This document shows, piece after piece, positions 51,201-59,647 of a stretch of DNA of 64,000 nt. Source of the stretch: Paenibacillus_V sp046244365 (lineage in GTDB: Bacteria; Bacillota; Bacilli; Paenibacillales; NBRC-103111). The stretch spans positions 3,286,001-3,350,000 of the forward strand of contig NZ_CP176395.1 in NCBI RefSeq assembly GCF_046244365.1, given 5' to 3'. Each line of letters opens with the position of its first letter. The stretch's first letter is position 1. Under the pieces are notes generated by a model. The model saw nothing but the letters and a program-made list of their open reading frames with translations, was not told the DNA's origin and searched no databases. A program made the position numbers and the translations under genes.

Positions 51201-54200
51201 ACGAGCTATTACCAGAACTCCGTCGAGTATCAAGGCAGACCCGGCGAAGAAGTCGAGGTTTGCGTGACCGGCTCCACATATAGGCTGGGCACAGTGTGCC
51301 AGAACCTGACGCTTGACGATAACGCGAACGGTGTCGCGGAAATCCGGCTGGAGGAGAAGGGCTCGCGTGTTCGGGGGCAGCTGCCATCGTTCGCCAGCGG
51401 CCGGGCTTATGCAAACCTGTATGAGCAACTGGCAAACGGAACCGAACAGCTGGCAAATTCGGAGAAGATCGATAAACAAGGTCCGTTTGAAATTCATGTT
51501 CCGAAGGCAGGCACGTATCGTTTGGAAATCATCAGGAGAAGCGGCGAAGCCGGGCAATCGGAAACGGGGCGCGTAGAGTTTACGATCGGAAGCAAGCAGA
51601 TCAAGGATCTTGGCTCGATCGCTTTCCATACGAATCAACACTTTATCCAGCCGTACGAAAATGCCTTTATGGCGCTGCCCAATCAAGCCGCGCCGGGAGG
51701 AACCGTCAATCTGCGGGCCATTTACCGTAACTCAGGCGAGACGGTAGAGGGAGCGCTGCTGAAAGTCGATATCCCGGAAGGCATGACGCCGGTTAAGGAT
51801 GCAAACGGGAACATTGCGATAAGCGGAGCGAAAGGAATTGCCGTCATGAACGGTAGTGTACTGGAAATTCCGCTCGGGGACATCCCTAAGAATCTTCCGG
51901 GCAAGGTTAGCTTCAAGGTTAAGCTGGATACCGGCTTCAACCGGAGCTTTGCGAAATTGGGAGCCCATATTACCGGAACTGTGCAAAAAAAGGCGATCAA
52001 CGAGCAGCTCGGCTTCATCCAGCTCGATGTCCCGGCCGTTACGATCGATACGCCGGACCGGGTCGCGGAGTCTAAGCTGACGGTAGTCGGAACGGCTCCG
52101 GCAGGCAGCCGGGTTCGGGTATACGACAGCAACGTTCTGCTTGCGGTAGTCGATGCATCGCCGGTCGGATTCTGGCAGGCGACGGTGGAGCTGGCGGATC
52201 TCGGCAGCCCAAGCGTCCATGCGCTGCGCGCCGAGGCCGATTCTAAAGGCACGGTCATGCATTCGGAGCAAAATTTCGTCCACTACGAACGAAATCAGCC
52301 GATTTTGACGGAAATGGCGATGGTTCAGCTGTCCAGCGGACGCTGGGTCCGCATGGATGTGAAGAAAGGCGTGGCCCAGATGCCGTATACGGTCGTTCCG
52401 GGCAATCCGTTCGAGTTCCAATTGAAGTTCTCGGAACCGGATAAAGTAAGCGAAGTGCAGCTCTACATGAATGGGCAGAGCGGCGATCCGATCCAGGCCG
52501 TGCGCGGTGCCGACGGTCTGTTCCGGGCAATCGTTCCGACGACCAAAGGAGCTCTGGGCGGCATTTATGTGGCGTACGAGACGAAGAAGCCGAAGCTGCA
52601 GCTGGAGCCGCGGGTGCCGACGGATGCGGAAATCCGCAGCGCGCTTCCTGCTTCCATGCGCGATTTCGAGGTCGTCTCGAGAAATCCGTTCCAATTGGAA
52701 GGCAACGTATACAGCGGCAAAGCGGTCATCAAGTTTCCGCAAGCTCCGGGCGTGACGATGACGGTGAAGCTGTCGATCGATACGAAACCGGCGGTGCCGT
52801 ACAAACCGACGCTCGAGGAGATCGTGCAGGCGGAATCGACCGGCGTGCTTGTGTTTAACAGCACTCTGGACGTTGTCGAGAGCGAGCAAGCATTAAACGT
52901 TACATCGACCGGTTACATTCCCAAAAAACAGCTGCTGTCGCTAACCGGCGCTACACTCGGCATTTCGAGACAGTCGGTGCAGATGATGTCTCCGCTTGGC
53001 GGCATTGAGCTCGACGATATCCTCGACGAGATCGACCTGCCGAAGTACAATGACATGCTGAGATTTTCGTCCGACGTGCAGATTGACATCATGGAGCCGT
53101 ATGGAAAGGTAAAAGAAGTAAAGGAAATGTACACGGGCTACAAGGATTACGCAGGAAAAATCAATAAAATTATGAATAATGTCGAAGTCGGCATCTCTTG
53201 CCCGGAGAATGCGGAAGTGACCGGCGAGCAAGCCGGCAAAGCGCTTCTCGTAACCGTAGGCGGAGAAGTGGCGAAAACCGCGCTCGGCGCATGGACCGGA
53301 GCGATGGCTCTGGAAGGGCCCGTCGGCATTCTTGCGGGATATGCGACGAAATATGTATCGACCAAGATCGACAGCTATGTCGATGAGCAGATCGATGCGG
53401 TAGGCGCGGGCGTGGATGCCAAAGCTTGCAAACCGGACGAGGAAGATCCGGAAGAAGAGAACATTTACAAGAAACGCGTAAAACGGCTCCCTAGAGGAAA
53501 AATCGCTTATCGCGTCGCCAAGCCGAGATGGATTTACGATCCGAGCGGTTATGTGTACGAAGCGGTTGCAGGCAATCGGTTGGAGGATGTGAAGGCTACG
53601 GTCTTGTATCGAAAACCTTCGACAAATGAATGGGCGGTTTGGGACGAAGCCGCAGATTATGCTCAAACCAATCCGCAGTGGACGGATGGAGAAGGACGCT
53701 ACGGATGGGATGTGCCGGAGGGCAAATGGAAGGTCGTTTGGGAAAAAGACGGCTATGACACGGCAAACAGCGCCGAGCTTGAAGTGCCTCCGCCGCATTT
53801 TGACGTGAATATGGGCCTTGTCTCGCATCTGCCGCCTAGAGCCGATACGATCACAGCCGTAACGTATGAAGGCGGAAGCTATATCGATGTCGCCTTTACC
53901 AAGTATATCCAAACTACGATTCCGCTTGGCGATCGCACGATCACGGTCAAAGGAACGGATGGAGCGGCGATCCCGGGTACTGCCCAATATGTGAATGCCG
54001 AGCAAAGCCCGACCGGCGATAGGTTTACCCGGACGGTGCGGTTTACGCCGAATGCGGGAAGTTTGACGGCAGGCAGCACGTATCAGGTGACGATTACTCC
54101 CGGCACTATCGTGAGCTACGCCGGCGCATTGATGATCGATGAAGCGGTCAAATCGGTTCAAGCTGTCGTACGGGACATCACCGGCCCGCATCCGACGAGC

Positions 54201-56072
54201 GCCTCGGCGCAAAGCGGCAACCGGGTGATCCGGCTGGCATTCGATCGAGCGCTGAAGGCCGATGCGGCGTTGGATGCCGAGAAATTTAAGTTGAACGGAA
54301 CGAACGCCGCCGTATTAGCGGCCGTGTTGGACCGTCCCGTTAGAGGCGAGAAGCCTCGCGACGTCATCTTGACGCTCTCCGCTCCGTTCTCCGAAGGGAC
54401 GGCAGTGACGGTTGCGATCGAAGCGGGAGCGGTGCACGATGCGGGCGGCAACCCGTCTGAGGCGGCAACGGTTTCCTTGTCGGCTCCGAATGCGCTGCTT
54501 GCCAATCTGTCGATTACGAACGGCACATTGACGGCACCTTTTGCAAGCAATCAAACCGACTATACCGTCAAGGTCAACAACGACGTACAATCGTTGACTA
54601 TCAATGCCACGTTGGCCGACCCGGGCGCGACGCTAGTAATCGGACGGCTGTCGGCCAAGAACGGTATGGACAAAGAAATTCAAATACCAAGCAGCGGGAT
54701 TATTATCATAACGGTGCAAGCGGCGGGCCATCCGGAAATTATGCGTGAATATAAGCTGGTTGTGGAACGCACGAGCTCCGGTGGCGAACAACCCGGCGGC
54801 GAACAACCTGGAGGCCAGCAGCCTACTCCTGCGAATCCGGCTCCCGCGAATCCCCTCGATCTGGGACGCGATGCGCGCTTAACGCGTACGACCGGCTCGG
54901 ACGGAGGGACGACGCTTCTTGTCGAAGTCCAAACGGCAGCGGTTCAACAAGCGCTGCAAAAAAGCGAGCAGGCCGGCCAGCTATTTTTGAACGTGACGGA
55001 AGCGGCGGATCATTATAAGGTTCAAGTGCCGGCTGACGCTTTCCGCATGCTGATTCAAGCCAAAGCGGACATGAAGCTTCGGTTGAACTCGGCCGTGATG
55101 AACGTTCAGACGGCTGCATGGTCAGGCGTTTGGAGCGACAAGATGACGGCTGTAAGCTTCGGCGTATCGAAACCGGCCGTCTCTGAAGAGCACGCCTTGC
55201 TGCGCGATATAACCGGACGTTACGGCAGCTTGAGGCCGATAACGGGCATGCTCCGGTTTGCGGTAGAAGCGCAAGAAGGGGATAAGGCGGTTTCGCTGCC
55301 GATGCCTCTTGCAACGCCGATGGCTATCGAATGGGTGCTCAAGGAGAAGCCGGGAGCGCAATCTTCCTTCGGCTTATACGGCTACGATCCGGAGTCGAAG
55401 GAATGGAAGTATTACCCGGGCGAGATCGATGCCGAGCTAAACGTAATGAAGTTTACGGCAAACGCGGCGTACATGGCAATCCTGTCGTATACCGGCACCT
55501 TCGCGGACATCGCGGATCATTGGGCGCAGCGGCAAATCGATTGGATGGCTTCGCGATTGCTGGTAGACGGGTACTCGACGGATTCGTTCAAGCCCGAGCA
55601 GCAGGTTACGCGCGCGGAATTTGCCGCGATGCTTGTCCGATTGCTCGGTCTGAAGCCGGCTACGTCAGGCAAGCCGACATTCGACGATGTCAAGCCGGTT
55701 GACTGGTTCTACGATGCGGTGCAAGCGGCGGCTGCCGCAAAGCTGGCGGAAGGAGACGACAAGGGGCAGTTTAAGCCTACCGACATCATTACGCGGGAAC
55801 AGATGACCGTTATGGTATGGAGAGCATACAAGCGGTTGTATGAGCGCGAAACTCCTGTCCAGCCTGCTGAGCAAGAAAGGCTGCTCGCAGCCTTCGCCGA
55901 CCGCGGCGTCATCCAGGAATGGGCCAAAGCCGATGTTGCGGAAGCGGTGAAGGAAGGCTTGGTGCAAGGCGTCGGCGATACGCGCTTCGATCCGTCGGGA
56001 CCGGCAACCCGTGCCCAATCGGCTGCCCTCCTGCAGCGGATCGCGGAGAAGCTCGAGAAGAAGCAGAAGTAA
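48249..56072 (+). CDS. Giant S-layer-anchored multidomain surface protein
   Basis: Protein of 2607 aa. A signal peptide (about residues 1-36, RKRRLLPLVLSCALAFSLTG) is followed by a PD40/TolB-like beta-propeller (about 85-465; repeated DGRYVAFQS, DGNVVAFMS). Next come an FN3 domain (about 470-560), carboxypeptidase-regulatory-like folds (about 850-940), a DUF11-like repeat (about 1137-1254), an Ig-like domain (about 1260-1345), an unusual Gly/Ala-rich segment (about 1670-1715), SbsA-type Ig domains (about 1865-2080), a cadherin-like sandwich (about 2080-2175) and a GGEQPGG/Pro linker. Three SLH domains end it (about 2415-2605; FADIADHWAQRQIDWM, FDDVKPVDWFYDAV, FADRGVIQEWAKAD), which should bind pyruvylated wall polymer. 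GGAGGT site. Role in adhesion or polymer binding is inferred. Confidence 0.88.
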   Translation: MMFGFRAKRKRRLLPLVLSCALAFSLTGPVPVSANGQQDGLGGAGRADGRQTISESVYASVPKSASAAGTPLAWNVLTKVGGDQQVTFSVDNKISPDGRFVGFANPVVDPESSDFHTKLTVYDRTNGSFDSVLPSTFNNDVIEFSMTPDARYFAFTAKNLKDDSMPQVYVLDRQSGSIELISKLPGGGAAAGESEHPSISADGRYVAFQSAAVQLVPDDSDDYTDVFVYDRVAKMMERISKPAIPPEPHDSRNGFSERPSINADGRYVAFESFSDLLIPDDRNSMKDVFLYDRTDKRMKRISVSNTGEETYHESYRASISADGNVVAFMSDAVNLVPGDTNNKTDIYVYRHVQGTVERVSFAPDGKEDMEDSTDPFVSADGKYVAYSRNIPDSSGDLLDKAVISDLEAHTVIPVTVPDAPYPLKLPERLAVVSNGGEIVAYNSFYEAYSPEIGNYLTHGLFIASRVSGGSAPTWPAGSKLEASAIGSDTVTLTWPHATDVKGISGYRLFNNNTLADYIPYPEHTYKVTGLQGGTDYVFRVEAVNADNLMSSGGPAYTLKTPPDERSFKLSWVVDRYANGMPAPNSLLTIKAAGLPGRVTKATVTYQTWLDEQNNRLPSPRTASEVVPLSELTTEPGQYLGTFTVRHGIAELTSLTATMADGAGGTIERTAPEWPLQVAGTLQVTIANPGNVDMNGAGLSVWSSKYGGRSLRVSGGDPIVIEGLAAGDDYMAALQKSDGRPWVSQPAVRVEAGLQTDLTLNVPMQAKIRLKVIDANDNPVPDIRIEFWDEAGETYLNVENTDASGFTPWHETDEVPRTWIAKIDTKYTQYEAVPNLPIVLKPGNNEQTIKLRLPPEGMLRGKVTDPEGKPVFNAIVTTTQMNKEEKLVKQFYTNLNGEYAATLLAGDADVQVVMPNYHYFSDEGLKATIPENGTATFDIPLKTIDRGLIKLNVYVKFIDGDWQGPVDMQHMSFMSKISSKTGAGRTSYYQNSVEYQGRPGEEVEVCVTGSTYRLGTVCQNLTLDDNANGVAEIRLEEKGSRVRGQLPSFASGRAYANLYEQLANGTEQLANSEKIDKQGPFEIHVPKAGTYRLEIIRRSGEAGQSETGRVEFTIGSKQIKDLGSIAFHTNQHFIQPYENAFMALPNQAAPGGTVNLRAIYRNSGETVEGALLKVDIPEGMTPVKDANGNIAISGAKGIAVMNGSVLEIPLGDIPKNLPGKVSFKVKLDTGFNRSFAKLGAHITGTVQKKAINEQLGFIQLDVPAVTIDTPDRVAESKLTVVGTAPAGSRVRVYDSNVLLAVVDASPVGFWQATVELADLGSPSVHALRAEADSKGTVMHSEQNFVHYERNQPILTEMAMVQLSSGRWVRMDVKKGVAQMPYTVVPGNPFEFQLKFSEPDKVSEVQLYMNGQSGDPIQAVRGADGLFRAIVPTTKGALGGIYVAYETKKPKLQLEPRVPTDAEIRSALPASMRDFEVVSRNPFQLEGNVYSGKAVIKFPQAPGVTMTVKLSIDTKPAVPYKPTLEEIVQAESTGVLVFNSTLDVVESEQALNVTSTGYIPKKQLLSLTGATLGISRQSVQMMSPLGGIELDDILDEIDLPKYNDMLRFSSDVQIDIMEPYGKVKEVKEMYTGYKDYAGKINKIMNNVEVGISCPENAEVTGEQAGKALLVTVGGEVAKTALGAWTGAMALEGPVGILAGYATKYVSTKIDSYVDEQIDAVGAGVDAKACKPDEEDPEEENIYKKRVKRLPRGKIAYRVAKPRWIYDPSGYVYEAVAGNRLEDVKATVLYRKPSTNEWAVWDEAADYAQTNPQWTDGEGRYGWDVPEGKWKVVWEKDGYDTANSAELEVPPPHFDVNMGLVSHLPPRADTITAVTYEGGSYIDVAFTKYIQTTIPLGDRTITVKGTDGAAIPGTAQYVNAEQSPTGDRFTRTVRFTPNAGSLTAGSTYQVTITPGTIVSYAGALMIDEAVKSVQAVVRDITGPHPTSASAQSGNRVIRLAFDRALKADAALDAEKFKLNGTNAAVLAAVLDRPVRGEKPRDVILTLSAPFSEGTAVTVAIEAGAVHDAGGNPSEAATVSLSAPNALLANLSITNGTLTAPFASNQTDYTVKVNNDVQSLTINATLADPGATLVIGRLSAKNGMDKEIQIPSSGIIIITVQAAGHPEIMREYKLVVERTSSGGEQPGGEQPGGQQPTPANPAPANPLDLGRDARLTRTTGSDGGTTLLVEVQTAAVQQALQKSEQAGQLFLNVTEAADHYKVQVPADAFRMLIQAKADMKLRLNSAVMNVQTAAWSGVWSDKMTAVSFGVSKPAVSEEHALLRDITGRYGSLRPITGMLRFAVEAQEGDKAVSLPMPLATPMAIEWVLKEKPGAQSSFGLYGYDPESKEWKYYPGEIDAELNVMKFTANAAYMAILSYTGTFADIADHWAQRQIDWMASRLLVDGYSTDSFKPEQQVTRAEFAAMLVRLLGLKPATSGKPTFDDVKPVDWFYDAVQAAAAAKLAEGDDKGQFKPTDIITREQMTVMVWRAYKRLYERETPVQPAEQERLLAAFADRGVIQEWAKADVAEAVKEGLVQGVGDTRFDPSGPATRAQSAALLQRIAEKLEKKQK

Positions 56073-56080
56073 CAATCCGG

Positions 56081-56121
56081 GGACTGTCTCAAATCGGTAA
56101 AGCGGTTTGGGCAGTCCTTAG
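56081..56121 (+). terminator. Hairpin after the SLH protein gene
   Basis: GGACTG-T-CTCAAATCG (from 56081) pairs with CGGTTTGGGCAGTCC (to 56117) with small irregularities, followed by the weak tract TTAG. Confidence 0.65.
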
Positions 56122-56293
56122 ATGTCTTCGTTCAATTTATATAGAATAATGGAAAAATAAAGTATTAGACTCAAGTATCGGCGCTAAACTAAACGAACGG
56201 GCAGTATAGTTGAAAAGGAGTTTAAATGTAAATCTCGAATATCTAATGTAATCGAATAGCTAAAAATTTGATGACAGACAGGAGTTAGATACG

Positions 56294-56641
56294 ATGATTA
56301 AAGGTTTCGGAGGAATATTTTGGAGAACCAAGAATATTGAAGTGATAAAAAAATGGTACAGTGAAGTGTTGATGATTGAAATAGAAAATTGGAATGGGAC
56401 TGTGATAAAACCCCAATTAGGAAATGAGACTATCTTTTCTTTCTTTACCGAGAATGACAGTTATTTTCCAACAGAACAACAAGTGATGTTAAATTTCCAA
56501 GTACATGATCTAAACGAGACTATTAAGCATCTTGAACATATCGGTGTACCTCTTGCAAAGAAAAAAGAGAGTAGTGAATTTGGGAAGTTTGTTTGGATTG
56601 AAGATCCTGAAGGTCGACTGATCGAGCTTTGGGAGAAATAA
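56294..56641 (+). CDS. VOC (glyoxalase/bleomycin-resistance) superfamily protein
   Basis: Single-domain protein of 115 aa. It shows the paired beta-alpha-beta modules of the family: GFGGIFWRTKNIEVIKKWYSEVL at the N-terminus, and VHDLNETIKHLEHIGVPLAKK leading to FVWIEDPEGRLIELWE at the C-terminus with the usual terminal Glu metal ligand. Usually such proteins dimerise. Its substrate cannot be told. The gene and the 170 bases upstream are notably AT-rich compared with the SLH gene. GGAG site. Confidence 0.85.
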   Translation: MIKGFGGIFWRTKNIEVIKKWYSEVLMIEIENWNGTVIKPQLGNETIFSFFTENDSYFPTEQQVMLNFQVHDLNETIKHLEHIGVPLAKKKESSEFGKFVWIEDPEGRLIELWEK

Positions 56642-56692
56642 CGAGTTGAAATTCATTTGTTATTGAGGTAACGGAGACGATAGTTGAATAAG

Positions 56693-56742
56693 CAGCGGCA
56701 GTCTAGAACTTTATTTTCGCGTCCTGGACTGCCGCTGTCTTT
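56693..56742 (+). terminator. Terminator of the VOC gene; first copy of a repeated hairpin
   Basis: CAGCGGCAGTC (56693-56703) pairs with GACTGCCGCTG (56727-56737), followed by TCTTTTT. The arms and part of the loop recur at 62000-62037. Confidence 0.85.
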
Positions 56743-56790
56743 TTAAAAAACTTTGAATGTGCTAAGACTAGCCCTCATAAAAAAGTTGAT

Positions 56791-57474
56791 TTAGTGCGTT
56801 CTTCCCCTGGTAAACAGCCAGCCGCCGGCCACGAAAACGAAATAAAGCATAAGGGTAAATCCGACGCCCGTCGGCAGCGAGCCGTTGAATAACAGTGCTT
56901 TGAAAAAAGAGCCGACATGAACGCGCAGCGAAGGAATCGCCGTTCCGATCGGAATCGCCGCAATGAGCAACACCCACAGCAACCAGCCGGCAGGATGGTA
57001 GTAACCGGAGACCAGCATGCTAAGCAGCGCCATCACCATCAAATAAAAGGCGGTTTGGTAAAGAAAAGAACCTGCCAAGCCAAAGTCAACCCAATGAAAC
57101 GCTACAATAAGATCAACGGTGTGCGTGTAATTCCGGAGCACGCCCGCTTCAAGCTCAAACCATAAAGAATTGAACAAAGCGATGGCTGCTGCCCAGACGG
57201 CAAAGACGAATTGAAGCGCCTTAAAATATTGCTCTCGGCTTGCGCCCAAATGTACGATGCGTTTGTAATAACTGAGCGGCAGTACGATAGCGATAGGAAT
57301 CAAAATGAGAATCAGCATGTTGCCGTACGAAAGGCTGGTAATTTGACCGATGTCTGTAAAGAGGCTAACAATGAATTCTGCCAGCATTCCAAGAAGGACA
57401 AGAATAATTACGCACCAGATGTAAATCCTCATTTGCAAATAGGTTGCCTTTAAATGAACGGCCCATGCGCCCAA
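56791..57474 (-). CDS. ABC transporter membrane subunit (ABC-2-like), unrecognised family
   Basis: Protein of 227 aa with six predicted helices and no other domain. TTG start at 57474 lies 8 bases after GGAGG at the end of the ATPase gene, 1 base after that gene stops. The order GntR, ATPase, membrane protein on one strand is that of the YtrA/YtrB-type operons, so this is the permease. The second helix pair contains a short charged loop SYYKRIVHLGASREQYFK, commonly seen in ABC-2 permeases. Confidence 0.72.
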   Translation of the reverse strand: MGAWAVHLKATYLQMRIYIWCVIILVLLGMLAEFIVSLFTDIGQITSLSYGNMLILILIPIAIVLPLSYYKRIVHLGASREQYFKALQFVFAVWAAAIALFNSLWFELEAGVLRNYTHTVDLIVAFHWVDFGLAGSFLYQTAFYLMVMALLSMLVSGYYHPAGWLLWVLLIAAIPIGTAIPSLRVHVGSFFKALLFNGSLPTGVGFTLMLYFVFVAGGWLFTRGRTH

Positions 57475-57475
57475 T

Positions 57476-58345
57476 TTAGTGACCTCCTTCGATCAAATAC
57501 GAGAAAAACTTTTGAAGTGTCAGATTTTCAATCGAAATGTCCATCTCGCGCGCCTGTTGCATGTCCCGATCGTCCAACTTCTCGTAGATAGCGACAAGTG
57601 TGCCGCGGCCATAGGGTTCCGTATATAAGACTCGCTTTCCGGCTGTAAACGATGCCACCGCTTCCAAATTTCCACGGATCAAATGAGCTGCCATTCGGAT
57701 CCGATCCATCTCATCATGAAGCAGGAGGGAGCCGGCTTCAATGATGTAGACTCTTTCTGCGACTGTGGCGATTTCGTCAATCAGATGCGTAGACAGTAAA
57801 ATCGTGCGCGGGTGATTGGCGTAATCCTCCAGAAGCGCCTTGTAAAACCTTTCCCGCATCAAGACATCGAGTCCGAGCACCGGCTCGTCGAATAACGTCA
57901 GCGGCGCCCGGCTGGCCAGACCGATGATGTTTCCTACGAGCGATTCCGTGCCTCTTGATAGCTGTCTGATTTTTTGGTGCGGATCAAGCCGGAACGATTT
58001 CATTAACTCATGAGCGAACGTCCAGTCCCAATTTGGATGAAAATTCGCAGCGAACTGCAAAACCTCGATAACCCGCGCTCCTCCGAAGTGTTTGTTATTC
58101 TCGCGTACGAAACAGAAATCCTTCGGAAGTTCCCCTTTGCCCAGCTTTTTTCCTCTTACCTCGATTGTGCCGTAGTTCGGGAAGATTCCGCCTGCGATCA
58201 TGTTAAGCAATGTCGATTTGCCGGCGCCGTTTCGCCCGAGCAAGCCGTAAATGACGTTTTCCTCCAACTGCAGATTCAGATTCTGCAATGCGTACGTTCG
58301 GCCGTATTTTTTGCTTATATTGCCGCAAGTCAATGCTAGGCTCAC
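57476..58345 (-). CDS. YtrB-like ABC transporter ATPase
   Basis: ATPase of 289 aa. Walker A is GRNGAGKST (about residues 37-45) and Walker B is LTLFDEP with D-loop LGLD. The H-loop is LSTHLIDE. The signature reads LSRGTES in place of LSGGQ, a form also present in the YtrB group. The C-terminal part (about 215-289) is a short regulatory extension. GTG start at 58345, seven bases after the regulator stop. With the membrane protein it would form an exporter or immunity transporter for a cell-envelope-active compound. Confidence 0.82.
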   Translation of the reverse strand: MSLALTCGNISKKYGRTYALQNLNLQLEENVIYGLLGRNGAGKSTLLNMIAGGIFPNYGTIEVRGKKLGKGELPKDFCFVRENNKHFGGARVIEVLQFAANFHPNWDWTFAHELMKSFRLDPHQKIRQLSRGTESLVGNIIGLASRAPLTLFDEPVLGLDVLMRERFYKALLEDYANHPRTILLSTHLIDEIATVAERVYIIEAGSLLLHDEMDRIRMAAHLIRGNLEAVASFTAGKRVLYTEPYGRGTLVAIYEKLDDRDMQQAREMDISIENLTLQKFFSYLIEGGH

Positions 58346-58352
58346 GGTTCGT

Positions 58353-58721
58353 TCATTCCTTTCTCAACTGTTTGATCATGTCAATGATATCATCGGTTGT
58401 CAGCCCGAGTTTGTCGGCTTCATTCACCAGATTGGACAACAGTTCCTTGTAGAAACGATCTCTTCGCTTAATCTGAATCTTCTGTTCTGCATCCATCGCG
58501 ACATACATGCCAAGCCCTCTTTTTTTGTACAGGATACCTTCATTGACGAGCAGGCCGATCCCCTTCACTACGGTCGCCGGATTGACTTGAAACAGTTGAG
58601 AAATCTGAGCCACAGATAGAATTTGCTCGTCCACGCGGAAAGTGCCGTTCAGAATATCGTCTTCAATGATGTAGGCTACTTGTTGGAAAATCGGTTGTTT
58701 ATCGTCGAAAGTGATGTTCAT
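58353..58721 (-). CDS. YtrA-subfamily GntR transcriptional regulator
   Basis: Regulator of 122 aa. The winged helix spans residues about 5-75 (PIFQQVAYIIEDDILNGTFRVDEQILSVAQISQLFQVNPATVVKGIGLLVNEGI) with wing KKRGLGMYV. A C-terminal helical arm for dimerisation follows. The subfamily lacks a sensor domain and typically represses an adjacent ABC operon until the cell envelope is stressed. It is first gene of the operon and divergent from another ABC transporter. Confidence 0.88.
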   Translation of the reverse strand: MNITFDDKQPIFQQVAYIIEDDILNGTFRVDEQILSVAQISQLFQVNPATVVKGIGLLVNEGILYKKRGLGMYVAMDAEQKIQIKRRDRFYKELLSNLVNEADKLGLTTDDIIDMIKQLRKE

Positions 58722-58741
58722 TGCCCCACCTTCAGTATATC

Positions 58742-58791
58742 GGTATGTTATTTATCCAGCATACCATAATGGATATGCAATCAATTGTCAA
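58742..58791 (-). promoter_or_regulatory. Promoter and operator of the YtrA-like operon
   Basis: On the minus strand TTGACA (58791-58786), 17-base spacer, TATGGT (58768-58763). An inverted repeat GGTATG-N12-CATACC (58742-58765) overlaps the -10 box and the start of transcription, the expected place for autorepression. Confidence 0.68.
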
Positions 58792-58814
58792 TCCTTCGAA
58801 CGTACGATCGGTTG

Positions 58815-58843
58815 TTGACAATGATTTGAACATGAATTATAGT
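58815..58843 (+). promoter_or_regulatory. Promoter of the LolD/FtsX-type ABC operon
   Basis: TTGACA (58815-58820), 17-base spacer, TATAGT (58838-58843), a near-consensus sigma-A promoter about 100 bases before the next gene and divergent from the one at 58763-58791. A leader with the repeats CATGAGTGACATACTAACATG follows. Confidence 0.75.
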
Positions 58844-58942
58844 GTGCTACATGAGTGACATACTAACATGCTATGGGGCTAAAAACTTGGCAATTGGGAA
58901 CTTGCGAAGTTTCAATCCTTACTATTCGAGGAGATGCGAGAC

Positions 58943-59647
58943 GTGAAAAAATTAATCGAATTCAAAAAAGTAACGAAAGAATACAAAATAGGAGAAGTGC
59001 CGATTAAGGCGCTTGACGGCGTTGATTTTTCCATTTCAGAGGGGGAATTCGTCGTTATTTTGGGAGCAAGCGGCGCCGGTAAAAGTACGATTTTGAATAT
59101 CCTTGGCGGTATGGATACGGCTACCTCCGGTCAAGTGTTTGTCGGCGATCAAGAAATAACAAGATTGGGCGAAAAAAAACTAACCGAATATCGCGGCGAG
59201 AAGGTTGGTTTTGTCTTTCAATTTTACAATTTGATTCCGAATTTAAACGCACTGGAAAATGTTGAATTTGCCGCTGAAGTATGTAAAAACCATCTGGATG
59301 CTCAAGATATTTTACATCAAGTCGGATTAAAGGATCGAATCAAAAACTTCCCTTCCCAGCTCTCCGGAGGCGAACAACAAAGAGTGGCAATCGCTAGAGC
59401 TGTCGCCAAAAATCCTTTGCTTTTACTCTGTGATGAACCGACAGGAGCTTTGGATTATGTTACCGGTAAATCCGTCTTAAAGCTTCTTCAAGACTTAAAC
59501 AGGGAAACGAAAAAGTGCGTTGTATTGGTCACACATAATTCCGCAATTGCTCCTATGGCTGACAAAATTATTAAAGTAAAGAGCGGAAGGATCGAAAGCG
59601 TTACGATAAATGATGAAAAGCAAAGTGTTGAAGGGATTGAGTGGTGA
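58943..59647 (+). CDS. LolD/MacB-type ABC transporter ATPase
   Basis: ATPase of about 234 aa. Walker A is GASGAGKST (about residues 39-47), the signature is LSGGEQQR, Walker B is LLLCDEP with the GALD D-loop, and the H-loop is VTHNSAI. GTG at 58943 is chosen since AGGAG ends ten bases upstream; the ATG at 58934 abuts the ribosome site. It belongs to the group that couples to FtsX-type permeases, often for peptide resistance or lipoprotein-like extraction. Its stop overlaps the permease start. Confidence 0.86.
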   Translation: MKKLIEFKKVTKEYKIGEVPIKALDGVDFSISEGEFVVILGASGAGKSTILNILGGMDTATSGQVFVGDQEITRLGEKKLTEYRGEKVGFVFQFYNLIPNLNALENVEFAAEVCKNHLDAQDILHQVGLKDRIKNFPSQLSGGEQQRVAIARAVAKNPLLLLCDEPTGALDYVTGKSVLKLLQDLNRETKKCVVLVTHNSAIAPMADKIIKVKSGRIESVTINDEKQSVEGIEW

